Shown here: positions 1 through 10,530 of the stretch, one piece after another
How positions within the stretch are numbered: the first letter of the stretch is position 1
Layout of the letters: each line of letters begins with the position of its first letter
NCBI RefSeq assembly: GCF_963678635.1
Contig: NC_087071.1
Coordinates: 18,229,613-18,293,612, forward strand
Source: Symsagittifera roscoffensis
Lineage: Eukaryota; Xenacoelomorpha; Acoela; Convolutidae
Reading direction: 5' to 3'
DNA length: 64,000 bases
Notes under the pieces: generated by a model
Told to the model about the DNA's origin: nothing
Database searches by the model: none
Seen by the model: the letters and a program-made list of their open reading frames with translations, nothing else
Made by a program: the position numbers and the translations under genes

Positions 1-200
1 ATCTTTGTTTTTTTCTGAATTTCCTTGTGTGAAAGTCTAAATAAAATTACTTTTTATGTTATAATCTGCATCAAAACGTGTCAGCGTGAACAAGTGAATA
101 ATTTTTTACAACATTTCTTACATGCAAAATGCCGTGTGAACAATTTTTTAACAACGTACAATTTGACTTTTACGAGGGGGTGGAAAACTGGATAAGAGCC
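1..200 (+). repeat. MITE family 2, copy cut by window start
   Basis: The body contains the block 'cgtgtcagcgtgaacaagtg' and ends in 'aactggataagagcc', a decayed form of the right terminus ACTGGAAAAGAGCC seen on intact MITEs at 35.2, 41.6 and 45.3 kb. Closely similar sequence recurs at 221-430, 43884-44090 and, inverted, about 33113-33300. It is non-coding. The left end lies outside the window. Confidence 0.6.
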
Positions 201-220
201 CGATTTTGGTGTTGCTAGAT

Positions 221-430
221 TTTTCTCCTTTCCTTACCCTTTTGATGTTTTCAGAAATTCAATATCTAAAAATCTATTCAAAGTGAAGTTTCATGTTAAA
301 AATTGCATCGAAACGGGTCAGTGAGAAGAGATGAACAACTTTTTAAAACATTTCTTACAGGTGAACTGCCTTGTGAACAGTTTTAGAATTTTAATAATTT
401 TACGAGGGGTCGCGAAATTGGAATAGAGCC
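221..430 (+). repeat. MITE family 2, adjacent second copy
   Basis: The order of blocks matches the copy at 1-200: 'catgttaaaaattgcatcg', 'cgggtcagtg', 'acatttcttacaggtgaac', then 'cgaaattggaatagagcc'. The two copies are head-to-tail with about 20 bp between them. This copy is older, since both ends have drifted from GGCTCTTTTCCAGT. No coding capacity. Confidence 0.55.
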
Positions 431-2600
431 AAAAAAGCTCTTTTTAGGCAGTTGAGTTAAAATCGAGTGATCAGATTTAAAAATTAATCTTGTTTTTCCC
501 CTTGTCTTACAAGATTGAATGCAAATATGTTTGTCAAAGATTGCCTAATTTAGTCATTGGGCCAAGATTTCTAACAATTGGAAGGAGTGAACAAAATGTA
601 ATCTTGCAAATTTTGCATTGGGGGAGTAAAAAGAACCAGTTTTCACTCGAAAAAGTGATGCCGGCTCTTCTACAGTTACAGGACATAAAAAATGCATTTT
701 TTATTTCAACGAGAAAATGACCGAACTTTATACATGTTTTTTCCCGTTTTCTCCGGAAGTGTTTAAGATGTAGGATTCAAATTTTGACAAAAGCCGGATG
801 AAGTCATTAGCAAGGGCTTAATAGGGCCAAAAAAGAAAAATGTTGTTTTGATGGCATTAAGTAAAGTAGCCAGCTTTCTCTGCTCACGTTATACAAGTTT
901 AAAATGAAGCGTGTGGCCCGGCTGTAAAATCCTAGGCACCAAACATAACTTTTTATGATTAACACGAGGAGAGTCTTGCCCAAAGTCAAAGGACAGAAAA
1001 TTGGGTGATCAAAACACCGAAGATAACATTTCAGCAATTTGACAGCCCGAAAAAACTACTGGTTTTCAAACCATATAGTTTTGACCAAATTTTGATCATG
1101 GTAATGTTATCGTCGATAGCAATTAAGTTTTCAGCTACTATGATATGCGGCACTCTTGCCTCTGTTACGCGCTTCACTGTAGCCGCCGCTAAAAATTACA
1201 CATGTGACTGTGCGCACAGCAACCTCCTACTTCGTACCTGCAACAAAGAGCAGAAACTCCAACTACCGTTCATCGTTGTTGAGTAGCCTTTCATTTCAAG
1301 TATTTTTGACAGCTGCACTGAGGATTATACGTTAATCGATAAATTCAGGTAGTGATATGAACTAGAGTCGTATGGAACACAGTCCAGCAAACCGCCTGGG
1401 ATAATTGCAAAACGATAATTGAAAAGTTTTTTTTAAAAGATTTCCTGTGTTGAGTAGCCGATTCTAAGTAAGCTCTGCCGCTGAGTTCCGACCTCGTGAT
1501 TTTTTAAAGTCTTAGATGATTTGAGCTGACGATTTAAATTTTTGAGTCTTGAAATGACATACGATGAAACGCTTAATATGAGAATTGAATGCAGTCCTTT
1601 CACTTTAACAGCCATGCTTCAAAAGTGGTAGCTAAAATGAATCCCGACGCCAAAAAATTTAAGTCTGTTAAAGACATCGCTGCTACACTTAAAAACATGA
1701 CACATGTTTAATGACTGAATTGAGATCATTGGCTGACACTGTGATGGTTAGCCGCGGAGATCATCAAAATGTCTAGAACTCAACTTCTAACGATTGAAGG
1801 GCTACCGATTGTTGTTTCAACGCAGAGTTAGAAGTTACCCGACGAGTTCGGAAACTCGAAACTTTCTACCCGATTTTGCAATATCCGTTTGAGTTAAAAA
1901 TTGTTCAGGAAAAATTGATGCGACTCAAAGTCCTTTCCTACCGAAAGCAAATTGTTAAAAAACAACATGATCCTCAGAAAGTCTGGCCAGTTAGTTTCTT
2001 TCCTGCCAATTACTGGCCCCAATGATTCATATAATCCCTCACCGCTGTCGATTTCGAGTTCAAGCATCTTCAGAAAGCCGACGGTTTCTAAATGTTTAAA
2101 TCTTGGACAGCCCTCATTCTTTCGTCTTCCTATTTCTTAATTTTTTCCTTTGCTGCATAATCATCAATGTGTTGAGAATCTTCGGTATTCATAGAAATTG
2201 AGTATGCCGACTTGAGGCTGCAGAACAAAACCAATGTTGCCATTGGTGACCGATTTACCAGAAAACTTTCGTTTTGTCGGCAACCGCCATTGAAAAAAAT
2301 TGAAGTTTCCTGTGTACATGCATGACAACGCTCGCATGACACTTAGAATTCATTCTGTGTATGACAAATTGTTCTGTAATGGGGATTAAAAACTTTGTTG
2401 CTGGGGATTAAAAACTTGGGGATTAAAACTTTGTTGCTAGACGCAGAAGACTTATTTTACAATTTTATGGTGTAATAAGAAATTTTACAAAATTTAACTT
2501 CAAGACTTATTTTGCTTGTTCTTGCCTTATTAGTTCGCCAATTGGTAAAAATCAAACAATGTGAAAGTTAGAAAATTTCGAAAACCCGAAGTGGGAGGAG
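431..2600. other. Unassigned AT-rich DNA, no gene recognised
   Basis: Short open frames at 490-720, 1005-1286 and on both strands of 1430-2340 have no recognisable motif and no convincing splice context. The stretch 1640-2140 is slightly less AT-rich and reads on the plus strand as broken, charged, helix-like peptide, so it may be an old decayed coding sequence. That is only an impression. No RNA gene is seen. Confidence 0.4.
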
Positions 2601-2639
2601 TTGGAAAGTTAGCCTAAGGGTTAATTCAGGGCTGAGGAG

Positions 2640-3680
2640 TTCAGTTCAAGTCTTGATGGCTTTTTGAGGCAACGCTGCCTCTTGCCCGCCCCAATGATAT
2701 CAATGATATTTCAACACAAAGCTGTCCAGTGCTTCTTGCTTTGTGCAAAGTCTTTGCATCGTTCGAACTACTAATTTTCTCATGTGTTAACACAATTTGA
2801 ACTTTATTTTAGACTATTTTGCGCGACGACTTTCCTTTTCAAATTGCAGGATAGCTTTCAGTATCTGCGACGGGTCCAAGCAAAAAACATGTCTGAGCCA
2901 ATTATGTTGGACAGTCAATTTGAATTGGATAGTCAATGCTATCCTTTCATCCAGTTTTGCTTTCGCCCTTAAGTCTGATGTTAGTAGATAGTCCATTGTG
3001 GATAAACTTTCGAAAGCACCTTCTTTTAAAAGCATCCATTTGCTTGATATCAGATTCTTTGATAGGTCAATTTTTAACAGCATAAGGCTGAACACATCTG
3101 ACGCACGCTTTGCGGATTTTGGACTGAGTGTATTTAGGAAGTATTTTCTTTGATTCTAAGTTTGCGCTAGGTTTTTTTCTGGCTGCCTTTTAGATTCGGT
3201 TTTTGATTTTTTTTGATTTATCGCCATTCATTTGGGTTCTTCTTCCCAAATATGTAAAGTCTTCTACTCTATCTTGGTTGTTGACAGTAATTTTCTGGAA
3301 AACGCTTTGTTAGCAGAACTTGGTCTTGTAAGCATTCGTTTTGAGTTCAACGTACGCTGCGTTTTCGGCCACTCAATCAAGAAGCTTTTGCGAGTCTTCT
3401 TCGTTATCGTCGAGCAGGCAGATATAATCTGCAAAACTCAGAATCGCAAAACAATATCATCTAGTGCGGCAAGATTTTCTTTTGCGAGGGCTATGGATAC
3501 TGCCTAGTTGATAGGCAATTCAAAGAGAAAGGGTGCAAATACAGATTTTTTTCTGAAATCAATGAGAAATTTCCGACGAGGATGAATCTTGGTACCCTTT
3601 CTCTTTAATTTAACCATCGACTGGGCATTATCCAGCAGTCGTACAATGTCATTTTCAAATTTTCAATGAAGCAATGTCTG
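2640..3680 (-). pseudogene. Decayed LINE (non-LTR) reverse transcriptase, C-terminal half
   Basis: Read on the minus strand from about 3680 down to 2640, three segments in the order of a LINE pol protein appear in shifting frames. First is a segment ending in FAPFLFELPIN (about 3490-3560), which matches the 'GxxLSPxLFxLxID' palm region. Next is SFADYICLLDD (about 3405-3440), the [FY]ADD catalytic box with the second Asp replaced by Tyr. Then comes a C-terminal stretch with WLRHVFCLDPSQ (about 2860-2900), resembling the 'WLGHVLRMxP' motif downstream of the RT in many LINEs. An in-frame stop directly follows the ELPIN segment and others interrupt the rest. No endonuclease domain or poly-A tail was identified. 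This is a dead 5'-truncated or fragmented copy; clade not determined. Confidence 0.7.
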
Positions 3681-4351
3681 TCTTCGAAAACGTTGGTAGA
3701 ACAAGATCCGAGTGTTTCTTCCCTTGACTTGAAGGGACATCAGCCGAATTTGCTCAAAACTGCTCGGACTAGTTAGACTTAGCAGGACATTACTCGGCCT
3801 TTTCAATTTTTACTAGCGATTCGCATGATATCTTTAAAATTTGCGGCCGCTTTGACAATTTCTGAGTTCAAAGAACAGAAAGTTTTTCTAAGTCAAATTT
3901 TGGTGTTCCAACTTATCTGACAACAGTTTTAACAACATTTCTTGCATGACAATTGCGGTGGGAACTTTTTCGGCAACCCTTAAACATAATTATGACTCTC
4001 ATAAAGGTCGTGTGAAGGTCTTATGAAGGTCGTGAGGCTCACGAAAAAAATTCAGAAAAAGAAAATTCGAATTACAAAAGAAGTGCATTTAAACTTATTA
4101 AGCACTTGTGAATGCCCTTTTTGTGTGCCATTTTTGATTTCAATGCAAGATCATTTGCCGCAAAAATTCACCCTACACTTATTACAGCTGAAATGGTGCA
4201 AAAAAGGTGATTGATTTCTAGTTTCGAGCTTGGAATTCCATTTGAAGTTTTTCCAGCGGAAAAAAAACTTTTTGAAAAAATTTGTTTCAAAAATGCTTGT
4301 CATAATCTGCTTTTCAATTTAAATCATTCCTTCCCTACCTTTCAACTTTAG

Positions 4352-4566
4352 CCTCTCTTCCATCCCTACTTTTCAATTTCTGTTTTGAAAAACCAGTTTA
4401 ACATTGTCATTTTAAAATAAAACTTGGCTTGGTGAAAGAATGAATACCTGTGAACATATTTGTTCATCATACTTTACAACGTATTACCACGCGTTTAGCC
4501 ATAATCACACGCAACAAAAGTAAAAAATAGAAAGTTTGCAAGATGGGGACAGTGGAAAAGAGATTT
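4352..4566 (+). repeat. MITE family 1, degraded copy
   Basis: Contains the family 1 core (a 'gaacatatttgttcatcata' block and a 'gcgtttagccataat' block) and ends in 'gacagtggaaaagag', a worn version of ACTGGAAAAGAGCC. A still more degraded relative follows at about 4709-4880 ('gcatttagccac', 'atgcaatgaaattt'). Confidence 0.55.
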
Positions 4567-4879
4567 TTTTGTTTGAAGTTCGAAGTTTGAAAATTTTCTA
4601 AATAATGAGTCAATTTTTTTCTGTTTCTTCGCGTTCATTGATTTTTTCCAACTGTCTGTTGGTTATATTGTGAGCGACGGGATTGGTAACCTTGACTTAT
4701 GATTTTTGGCTCCTCCTATTTAAATTTCTTATTTGAAAAACTAATTCGAGGTTGTATTAATGCAATGAAATTTCGACTGCTGAACCATCTATCGTGAACC
4801 ATCTTCTCACTTGACAATCTTAATATTACGCATTTAGCCACAAGACATGCTTAAAACAATTAAAAATTGTAAATTGGCA

Positions 4880-7060
4880 GAAAAAAGAAAGAAGAGGTTA
4901 TATGGCGTGTTTATATGGCAGAATTTTTGCAGTGGTTAACTGATGTGCTCATATGGCGAGAAATCTCACATTTCGATATTTCTTTGTTTGACTTCAATTT
5001 GTTGTCATTAAAATGATCGTTTTTTTCCAAGGCGGTCGACTAATATATTGAATCCAATCGACTCATGATTTAAACTTGTTCGAATAATAGTTCGACCTTG
5101 TTTGATCCAATAGTCGAGCCGTTTTAAAACTTGATTTGACCCCATTCGATTGGATATTCGACGTTGGTTCAAGGACATTGATCTCAAAACTATGACCTTC
5201 AACAACGCTTCTCTTTTAGGACTACCTGGGTTCATTTGACGCGCTGTGTGACGAAACCGCTCTTCTCATCTGTCTAATAGGCGTGACCTTCAGGTGAGTG
5301 ACAAGTTTTGCTTTTTGATCCGACCATTGAAAATGGGCGAAATTTGTATTCGGGTGTTTCAGTTTTTGTTTTCTGTGCAAAATCAATTGCCAAAAAAAAT
5401 TCACTTACCAGGTTGAGTTATATATAAAATTAAAGCTCTCTCAGTTGTCATTTTTGAAATTAAGTCTAATTTCGAGCTATTAAAGCGATTATAATAAGAC
5501 TTAAAATAGGCTTATAACATTTTTTTGAAAGTAGTCTTAACAATTATTTTAAACCGTGAAGACTTAATTTCAATCTTTGAAAGTTTATTTTTGAAATTTT
5601 TTTGCGCTTTTTGGGGAACGCAATTTTGGAAAAGTAGAAAAGTTTTAGCGACAATTTTGTATTAAAAAAAATTAGAACGTTTTTAATCTTCATTACTAGG
5701 CCACACTGTATTTTGTAAATTGTAAGTGAATTACGCAACAAACACACTCCTTTTGTTCTTTATTTGTTTTTCGTATCGTTTTTTGGTCGTTAGGACAAAA
5801 TTTAACAAGCTTAAAGACTTTTCTCTGGTTTCCAGAGACCTACAAACACCAGATTGTGTGTCTATCTAGAGCAGAGTTTGGCCTCCTAATGTTCTATGAG
5901 GAACTTTTTTTTTCAAATGTTTCTTTTTACTATTTCTTATGATGTTGTCTTTTGTTCAGATCCTTCCATAACCCGTGAACAAAAAACTACGCAGTTTGGT
6001 ATTTTATGGTCGGAACTTTATGTGCACTGCAACCGGCTGACCTTGTTACATCGAATTCTTGGCTTTTTTCCAGTTTTCAAAACTCCCTCGTAAAACTGCA
6101 TTTTTGAAACATAGAATAAGAACTTATCTCAAAAACATCCCTTACCTTCTCAAATTCATTCAAAATTCAAAAATTACTCAAACGTTCTCATAATGCAGTT
6201 TGGAAGGTGAACCAACCATCAACTGTGATAAGCTTGATCTTCATAAATTACATCTGGACATCAAGTATCAAGCCATTATAAGTTAAACAGCTATGAAAAT
6301 AGAAATTTTGGCACCTAGAGGAAAAGGAGTGAAATATAGCCAAACTATGTTGTTACAATTTGTTCACTTGCTCACATTGGCATTTTTGTTGCAGTTTGGA
6401 AAAACTAAAAGGCAAACTACTTTAAGTTTAACTACTTCGCCCTAACGCAAACTACTTCTCCCTTTTTCAAGCTTGTTTTTTGATTTTTTAAAAAGTCCCT
6501 TTTCTTTGCTAAACAGAAGACAAACTCCTCAATCGAACAGCTAAGGTGTGAGGTCGCGAAAAACGGGATTGATATCTGGTTCCGAAAGTGGAATTTAATT
6601 CTCAGATTTCCTTGAGAAATAAAAATTTTACTATCTAATTCAGTTTTCTCAATTTGTGTTACATTCAACAGTGCCTAACTTAAATTGGATAAAAAATCAA
6701 AGAGCTTCAAGGGCATGTTTTTTCTTCTTTGAAGTTTGCAAGTTGAGGTTTTTTTTGAAAGTTGAAGTCAGTGTTTTTTTCTGTTCGCTTGCAACCAATT
6801 TGATTTGACGCAAGCACTAGCGCTGATAGTTACGTTATCAGACTCCAGACATATCAATTTCATCATATTGCGTGCGAGAGTTTATTTTAGTTCTGTTTTT
6901 TTCCTTTACTAGCAAACTTTTACCAGCTGTTTTTTGTTCGCATTGTCCTGTTGTTACAAATTACGGCACGCCGACTAGTTAGACAAAAAACATAATCCTA
7001 TTAATACTGCAAATTTCCCATCACTCAATGAAACTGATGCTTATGTAAGGTGGAGGGTAA
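4880..7060. other. No gene seen; repeat fragments
   Basis: The stretch 5030-5235 has many TTCGA motifs and an open minus-strand frame without recognisable domain. From about 6515 to 6790 there is a plus-strand fragment of the dispersed R1 repeat ('gaaagtggaatttaatt', 'aaataaaaattttactatct'), the family to which the 45.6-51.2 kb tandem array is related. The rest is AT-rich with nothing recognised. Confidence 0.4.
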
Positions 7061-7070
7061 AAGAAAAACA

Positions 7071-7097
7071 GGATCAATTGAGCAATCTCCCCCCCCC
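7071..7097 (+). repeat. Left terminal inverted repeat of the Merlin element
   Basis: GGATCAATTGAGCAATCTC followed by a C run. It is the exact inverted partner of the 19 terminal nt at 16651-16669. It starts directly after the 8-bp target duplication GAAAAACA. Confidence 0.88.
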
Positions 7098-7382
7098 CAT
7101 TCCCGCGTGGGGGGGGGGGGGGGAGACATGTTTACAACCATTTGAAAATAGTTCTAAGCACTTAAAACTAGACTGATATTATTTTTGAGAATGGATTATC
7201 AAAGTTTGCCGCTTCTTTTCTCAAACAATGAATTAGCAATAAATTTTCTTAAACAAAAAAATCTTCTGAAAATTTCTTGTCTCTGCACTGCTTGCCAGAC
7301 TCCCCAAAACTGGACAAAATATCAGAAAACCAAAGATGGATTTAGCTGAGGATGCCAAAACCGGAAGTGTAGTCGATTTAAG

Positions 7383-8004
7383 TTGACAAAATCCATTCGA
7401 AAAGACAGTTTTTTTGAGAACTCAGACATTGACCTCCCGAAATGGATTCAAATTTTTTTATCTTTGGGGAATGCGGGGCTCAAAAAAAAAAAATGCCGCA
7501 ACTCAAGTGGGAGTTTCACAGAGAGCAATTGTCGACGCGTTTGCTTGCCTTCGAGAAATTTGCCAGCGGCATCTTCTCGCCAACCCAATTTAGCTTGGCG
7601 GACCAGGAATTATTCTAGAAATCGACGAATCTTGCTTCAGTCACAAGACAAAACATTATAGACGTCGCTTTCCACAGCAACCTATATGGGTTTTTGGAAT
7701 TGTGGATACCAGCTATAAACCGGCAATTGGTTATATGGAAATTGTGGAGCAAAGAAACGCTGCAACACTTCTACCAATTATACAGAGCGTAGCTCGTCCT
7801 GGATCAATCAAACATTCCGACGAGTGGCGAGCTTATCGAGGAATTCAAGGCATGGGATTAGCCCATAAAACAGTGAATCAATCGGTGAATTTTGTGGAAC
7901 CCGATTGGACACACACTCAAACAGTGGAGTCCTACTGGAACCGAAAAAAGACCTTAATAAAAGGCATGCTTGGATGCAGACAAGTTTTCCTGCATTATTA
8001 TTTG
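7383..8004 (+). pseudogene. ISXO2-like (Merlin) transposase, 5' and central part
   Basis: This would be the DDE transposase that cuts and joins the ends of the surrounding Merlin element. The N-terminal part reads in one frame (SFFENSDIDLPKWIQIFL, residues about 9-26), as expected just before the catalytic core. A poly-A run near 7480-7493 then shifts the frame. In the next frame TAG at 7591 interrupts the core shortly before EIDES (first catalytic Asp, codon 7624-7626). HSDEWRAY and TVESYWNRKK follow, the second acidic position and the third (E) position of the ISXO2 family. The frame ends at 8004 where a BEL LTR has inserted; the last 27 codons resume after 16433. Frameshift, nonsense codon and insertion make it a pseudogene. 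The family assignment rests on motif order, spacing and the 8-bp target duplication. Confidence 0.85.
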
Positions 8005-8461
8005 TGTTAATGCTACATAGCATTAAAGTTGAAAGTATAGTATAAAGCCAGTATAGTTGCTTAGCAATACCATCTATATAGCTCAGCGTATACATAGTGC
8101 GTTCCGGGGAGTTCGGCGTGGGTTCGATTCTCACCTAAGTCGTTTCATTTGAGAATCCTATTTGAGCCGAACCTGACAGAACATAAAATGCTAAATTTTA
8201 ATCGGTTCAAAATTGGTTTGCAATTGAGTTTCTGTTAATTAAACTGCGTGAACTAAGTATGAACTCATTGTGAAAAATACATAAATTACACAAATCAGGG
8301 CATGAACAAGCCCACTTTTTAACTTGATACGTGTAATGTTGTTGCTAATTCCGTGCAATAAAAAATTACTAAAATTCGCCGTTTATTGATTCTCTTGAAT
8401 TAAACCGATTCTGTTTCCTGTTTTTATAAGTTATAAAAGGGTTATAAAAAAGGCCAGAATA
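8005..8461 (+). repeat. 5' LTR of the BEL/Pao element
   Basis: Starts TGTTAATGCTACA and ends CCAGAATA, nearly identical to 15970-16428. The boundaries are fixed by the ATTTG target duplication on the left and by loss of identity with the 3' LTR on the right. It holds a tRNA-like module (8079-8134), an AATAAA-like 'gcaataaaaaatt' at about 8356 and a 'ttataagttataaaa' stretch near the 3' end. Confidence 0.93.
8079..8134 (+). other. tRNA-like A box / B box module inside the LTR
   Basis: TAGCTCAGCGTA (8079-8090) resembles a tRNA A box (TRGCNNARYNGG). GGTTCGATTCT (8121-8131) matches the B box GGTTCGANTCC closely. The B box sits in a perfect T-arm: stem GTGGG (8118-8122), 7-nt loop TTCGATT, stem CTCAC (8130-8134) with one G-T pair. 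The same module is at 16044-16099 in the 3' LTR. I cannot fold a convincing acceptor stem or anticodon arm, so it is called tRNA-like, not a tRNA gene. Confidence 0.6.
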
Positions 8462-8464
8462 TTT

Positions 8465-8482
8465 TGGTGCCGCGACTCAGGA
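8465..8482 (+). other. Primer-binding site of the BEL element
   Basis: TGGTGCCGCGACTCAGGA starts three bases after the 5' LTR. It begins with TGG, complementary to a tRNA CCA end, and resembles the 'TGGTGCCG..ACCCGGGA' type common in BEL/Pao. The priming tRNA is not assigned. Confidence 0.65.
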
Positions 8483-9329
8483 AAAAATATTATCTGTCTC
8501 AGAGTTATCTCAGCCTTCTACTTCTACAAAACCTCGCTAAGTCTTCTTTAGGCAGAATTGTTTTTGTATCGAGCGAATCTCATCGCTTTCATAATCTTAA
8601 TGGAAGCTCAAAGTTGCTGAATTTTGAAGTTTATTCTAATCCCATATATAAGCAATATTCTGCTAAGTTTGTCTTCACCCAAGGAATTTACACTACACTA
8701 ATTTATACTTCGGCGAAGCAGCACGGCGTTTGGGCGCTTTGGCATGGCTGTTGGAACCATTCAATAAAACCGCAAATCAAGGAGCCCCCCACAATTTCGT
8801 GTGACCTCAAGTCAAAAACGGGGAAACGACCACTAGTCAAAACAAAGCCGACAACCCAGAGGCCGACATCACACAAGGCGTAAAGTGGTTTTTTTTTTGT
8901 GGAATCTTCGTGTACTTTTGGACTCAGGCCCGGTGAACTACCTGCAAAAAACTTGTAAGATCGAACCTGTGCTTTCAAGTAACTTTTAGACACTAATTTG
9001 TGCTAGTTTTTTAACCAAAAAAAGTGATACTTTTTTGATTATCGGTGCTATAAAATTACATACGATGTTGTTAATTGCAAACCGATTAAGACCGTACTAG
9101 ATACCTAATCCTAGTTCATACCCAGTACCCTATTACCCAGGATAGTCTCGATCCCAAAAAAATTTTGTAAAAAAAAATCCAGAAAAATTTCCAAAAAATT
9201 TTCGCAAAAAAAAAAATAAAAATTTTCAAAGAAAAAAAAATTCTCGAAAAAAAAGCTTATTCCAACTTTTCCCAAAACTTTCACTGACAAAAAAATATTT
9301 TTTTTTTGCTCGAATTTAGAGCAAAGTTA

Positions 9330-9535
9330 GAAAACACCGTTTTCGTCTTGCCCGTTCAACCGTTTTAACCGTCAATCGTGTCGAGCAAGTTTGAGTGAAT
9401 CCCTACCTCGGTTTCCTCCAGTGGTTGGATAAAATTTGCTCGGCTCGCACCGTTTTCGGCCGCATACCGCCGCGACCGTTACCACTACCGTTTCGCCGTA
9501 ACGTCGTTGAGTTTAACCGATAAACCGTACGCGTT
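9330..9535 (+). other. GC-richer leader segment with repeated ACCGTT motifs
   Basis: Within the AT-rich BEL leader this block is clearly GC-richer. It repeats CCGTT in many contexts (AACCGTTTTAACCGTC, CACCGTTTTCGG, GACCGTTACC, TACCGTTTCG, AAACCGT). It lies upstream of the first internal ORF. Possible roles are packaging or an internal promoter; neither can be shown here. The rest of 8483-9660 is A-rich with no supported gene. Confidence 0.4.
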
Positions 9536-9662
9536 AACTTAAATAGTACTGAATCGAAAACCTTACAAAACCCTCAGCTAAGGGTTCTTAAAGTTCTTAT
9601 CGTGATAATTTTTTTTTTCATTTCTATGTGACGATTTTACATCAACAGACTCCTTAAATTGA

Positions 9663-10399
9663 TTGCCATTAAAACAACCGTATCGCTTATCACACTCAAT
9701 GGTGTTCATCATTGCTGCGAGTTCTCTCCATCACTCCGTAAATACAATACCATTAACTCTACAAAAACGCCTCGACGACACTTTTAAAGCAGTTCCAGGC
9801 TTAAGCTTTAATTTGAATGCAAATAACCGGCAAAAGACTGTTCAATATCTTTTAAGCAATTCCCCAAAATGTTTGATAGAGAAAAACTTTATAATTTGGC
9901 ACAATGTTATAAATAATTCATTGAGCAAGCATAGATCAAACAACGATAACCCACTTACACCAGAAAGTCTGATTAAAATTTTAAAAGAATATAAAAACAA
10001 AATATCAGCCATTATTTACGTACACCATCAAAATACCCCAATACTTATGGACAATTGGTTGAAACAGGAATATTAACAATTAATGTGACCAAACATTTAA
10101 TATCAAAAAGAAAAGCTAGCAACAAAGAACTAATTCGTAATCTTAATCTAATTCATCCTCCGGCGTTTTTAGAAATAAAAAATTTGAGAATCATTCGACG
10201 TTATTTCCCCAATCTGTCCAAATTTATCAATAAAGTTAAAAGTCGTCGACCAAGTTCAAGGAAAAGAAAAGCAGATAAGCAAAAGATTTCACAAATGACA
10301 ACAGTCGAAGAATATTTAACATTTGTTAGGTTTTTTTTTTCATTAGTTAAATTTATCTTTATTTTCAATCTTGTAGTTTGTTGTCCTTCTGTTCCGTAG
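9663..10399 (+). pseudogene. Extra ORF of the BEL element, unrecognised, frameshifted
   Basis: An open frame of 137 codons (9663-10076) passes by one frame change at about 10055 into a second (10055-10399). The change fits one ancestral protein: NTPILMDNW in the first frame is followed naturally by ETGILTINVTKHLIS in the second. Visible parts are a segment with FIIWHNVINNSLSKHRS, then a Lys/Arg-rich tail SRRPSSRKRKADK. I do not recognise the family. The alternation of hydrophobic strands around 'IIWHNVIN' is faintly reminiscent of SGNH-hydrolase-like proteins, a weak impression only. It lies 5' of gag on the same strand, where BEL elements usually have no gene. Confidence 0.5.
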
Positions 10400-10530
10400 G
10401 CAACGAGAATTGTAGGGGTCTTGCGAGGATCCTCTCGTTCGGTATAGGACGCGGCTACTTGAATTGACTCTAAATTGATTCTGTCAACCGACACTTTTTT
10501 TTGCTCTTATTTAAAAACAAATATTTCAAA

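Noticed and set aside
5008-5404. Two adjoining minus-strand ORFs resembling one frameshifted protein
   Set aside because: No recognisable domain; the region is low-complexity in TTCGA motifs and could be chance.
7085-7124. G-quadruplex or regulatory element from the C/G runs
   Set aside because: The runs belong to the transposon end architecture; a separate role cannot be shown from sequence.
8079-8134. Genuine tRNA gene
   Set aside because: Only the A box, B box and T-arm fit; no acceptor stem or anticodon arm can be paired, and it lies in both LTRs.
8464-8883. 139-codon ORF starting within the BEL primer-binding site
   Set aside because: It begins in the primer site, has no motif, and an equally long frame exists on the other strand; more likely leader sequence.
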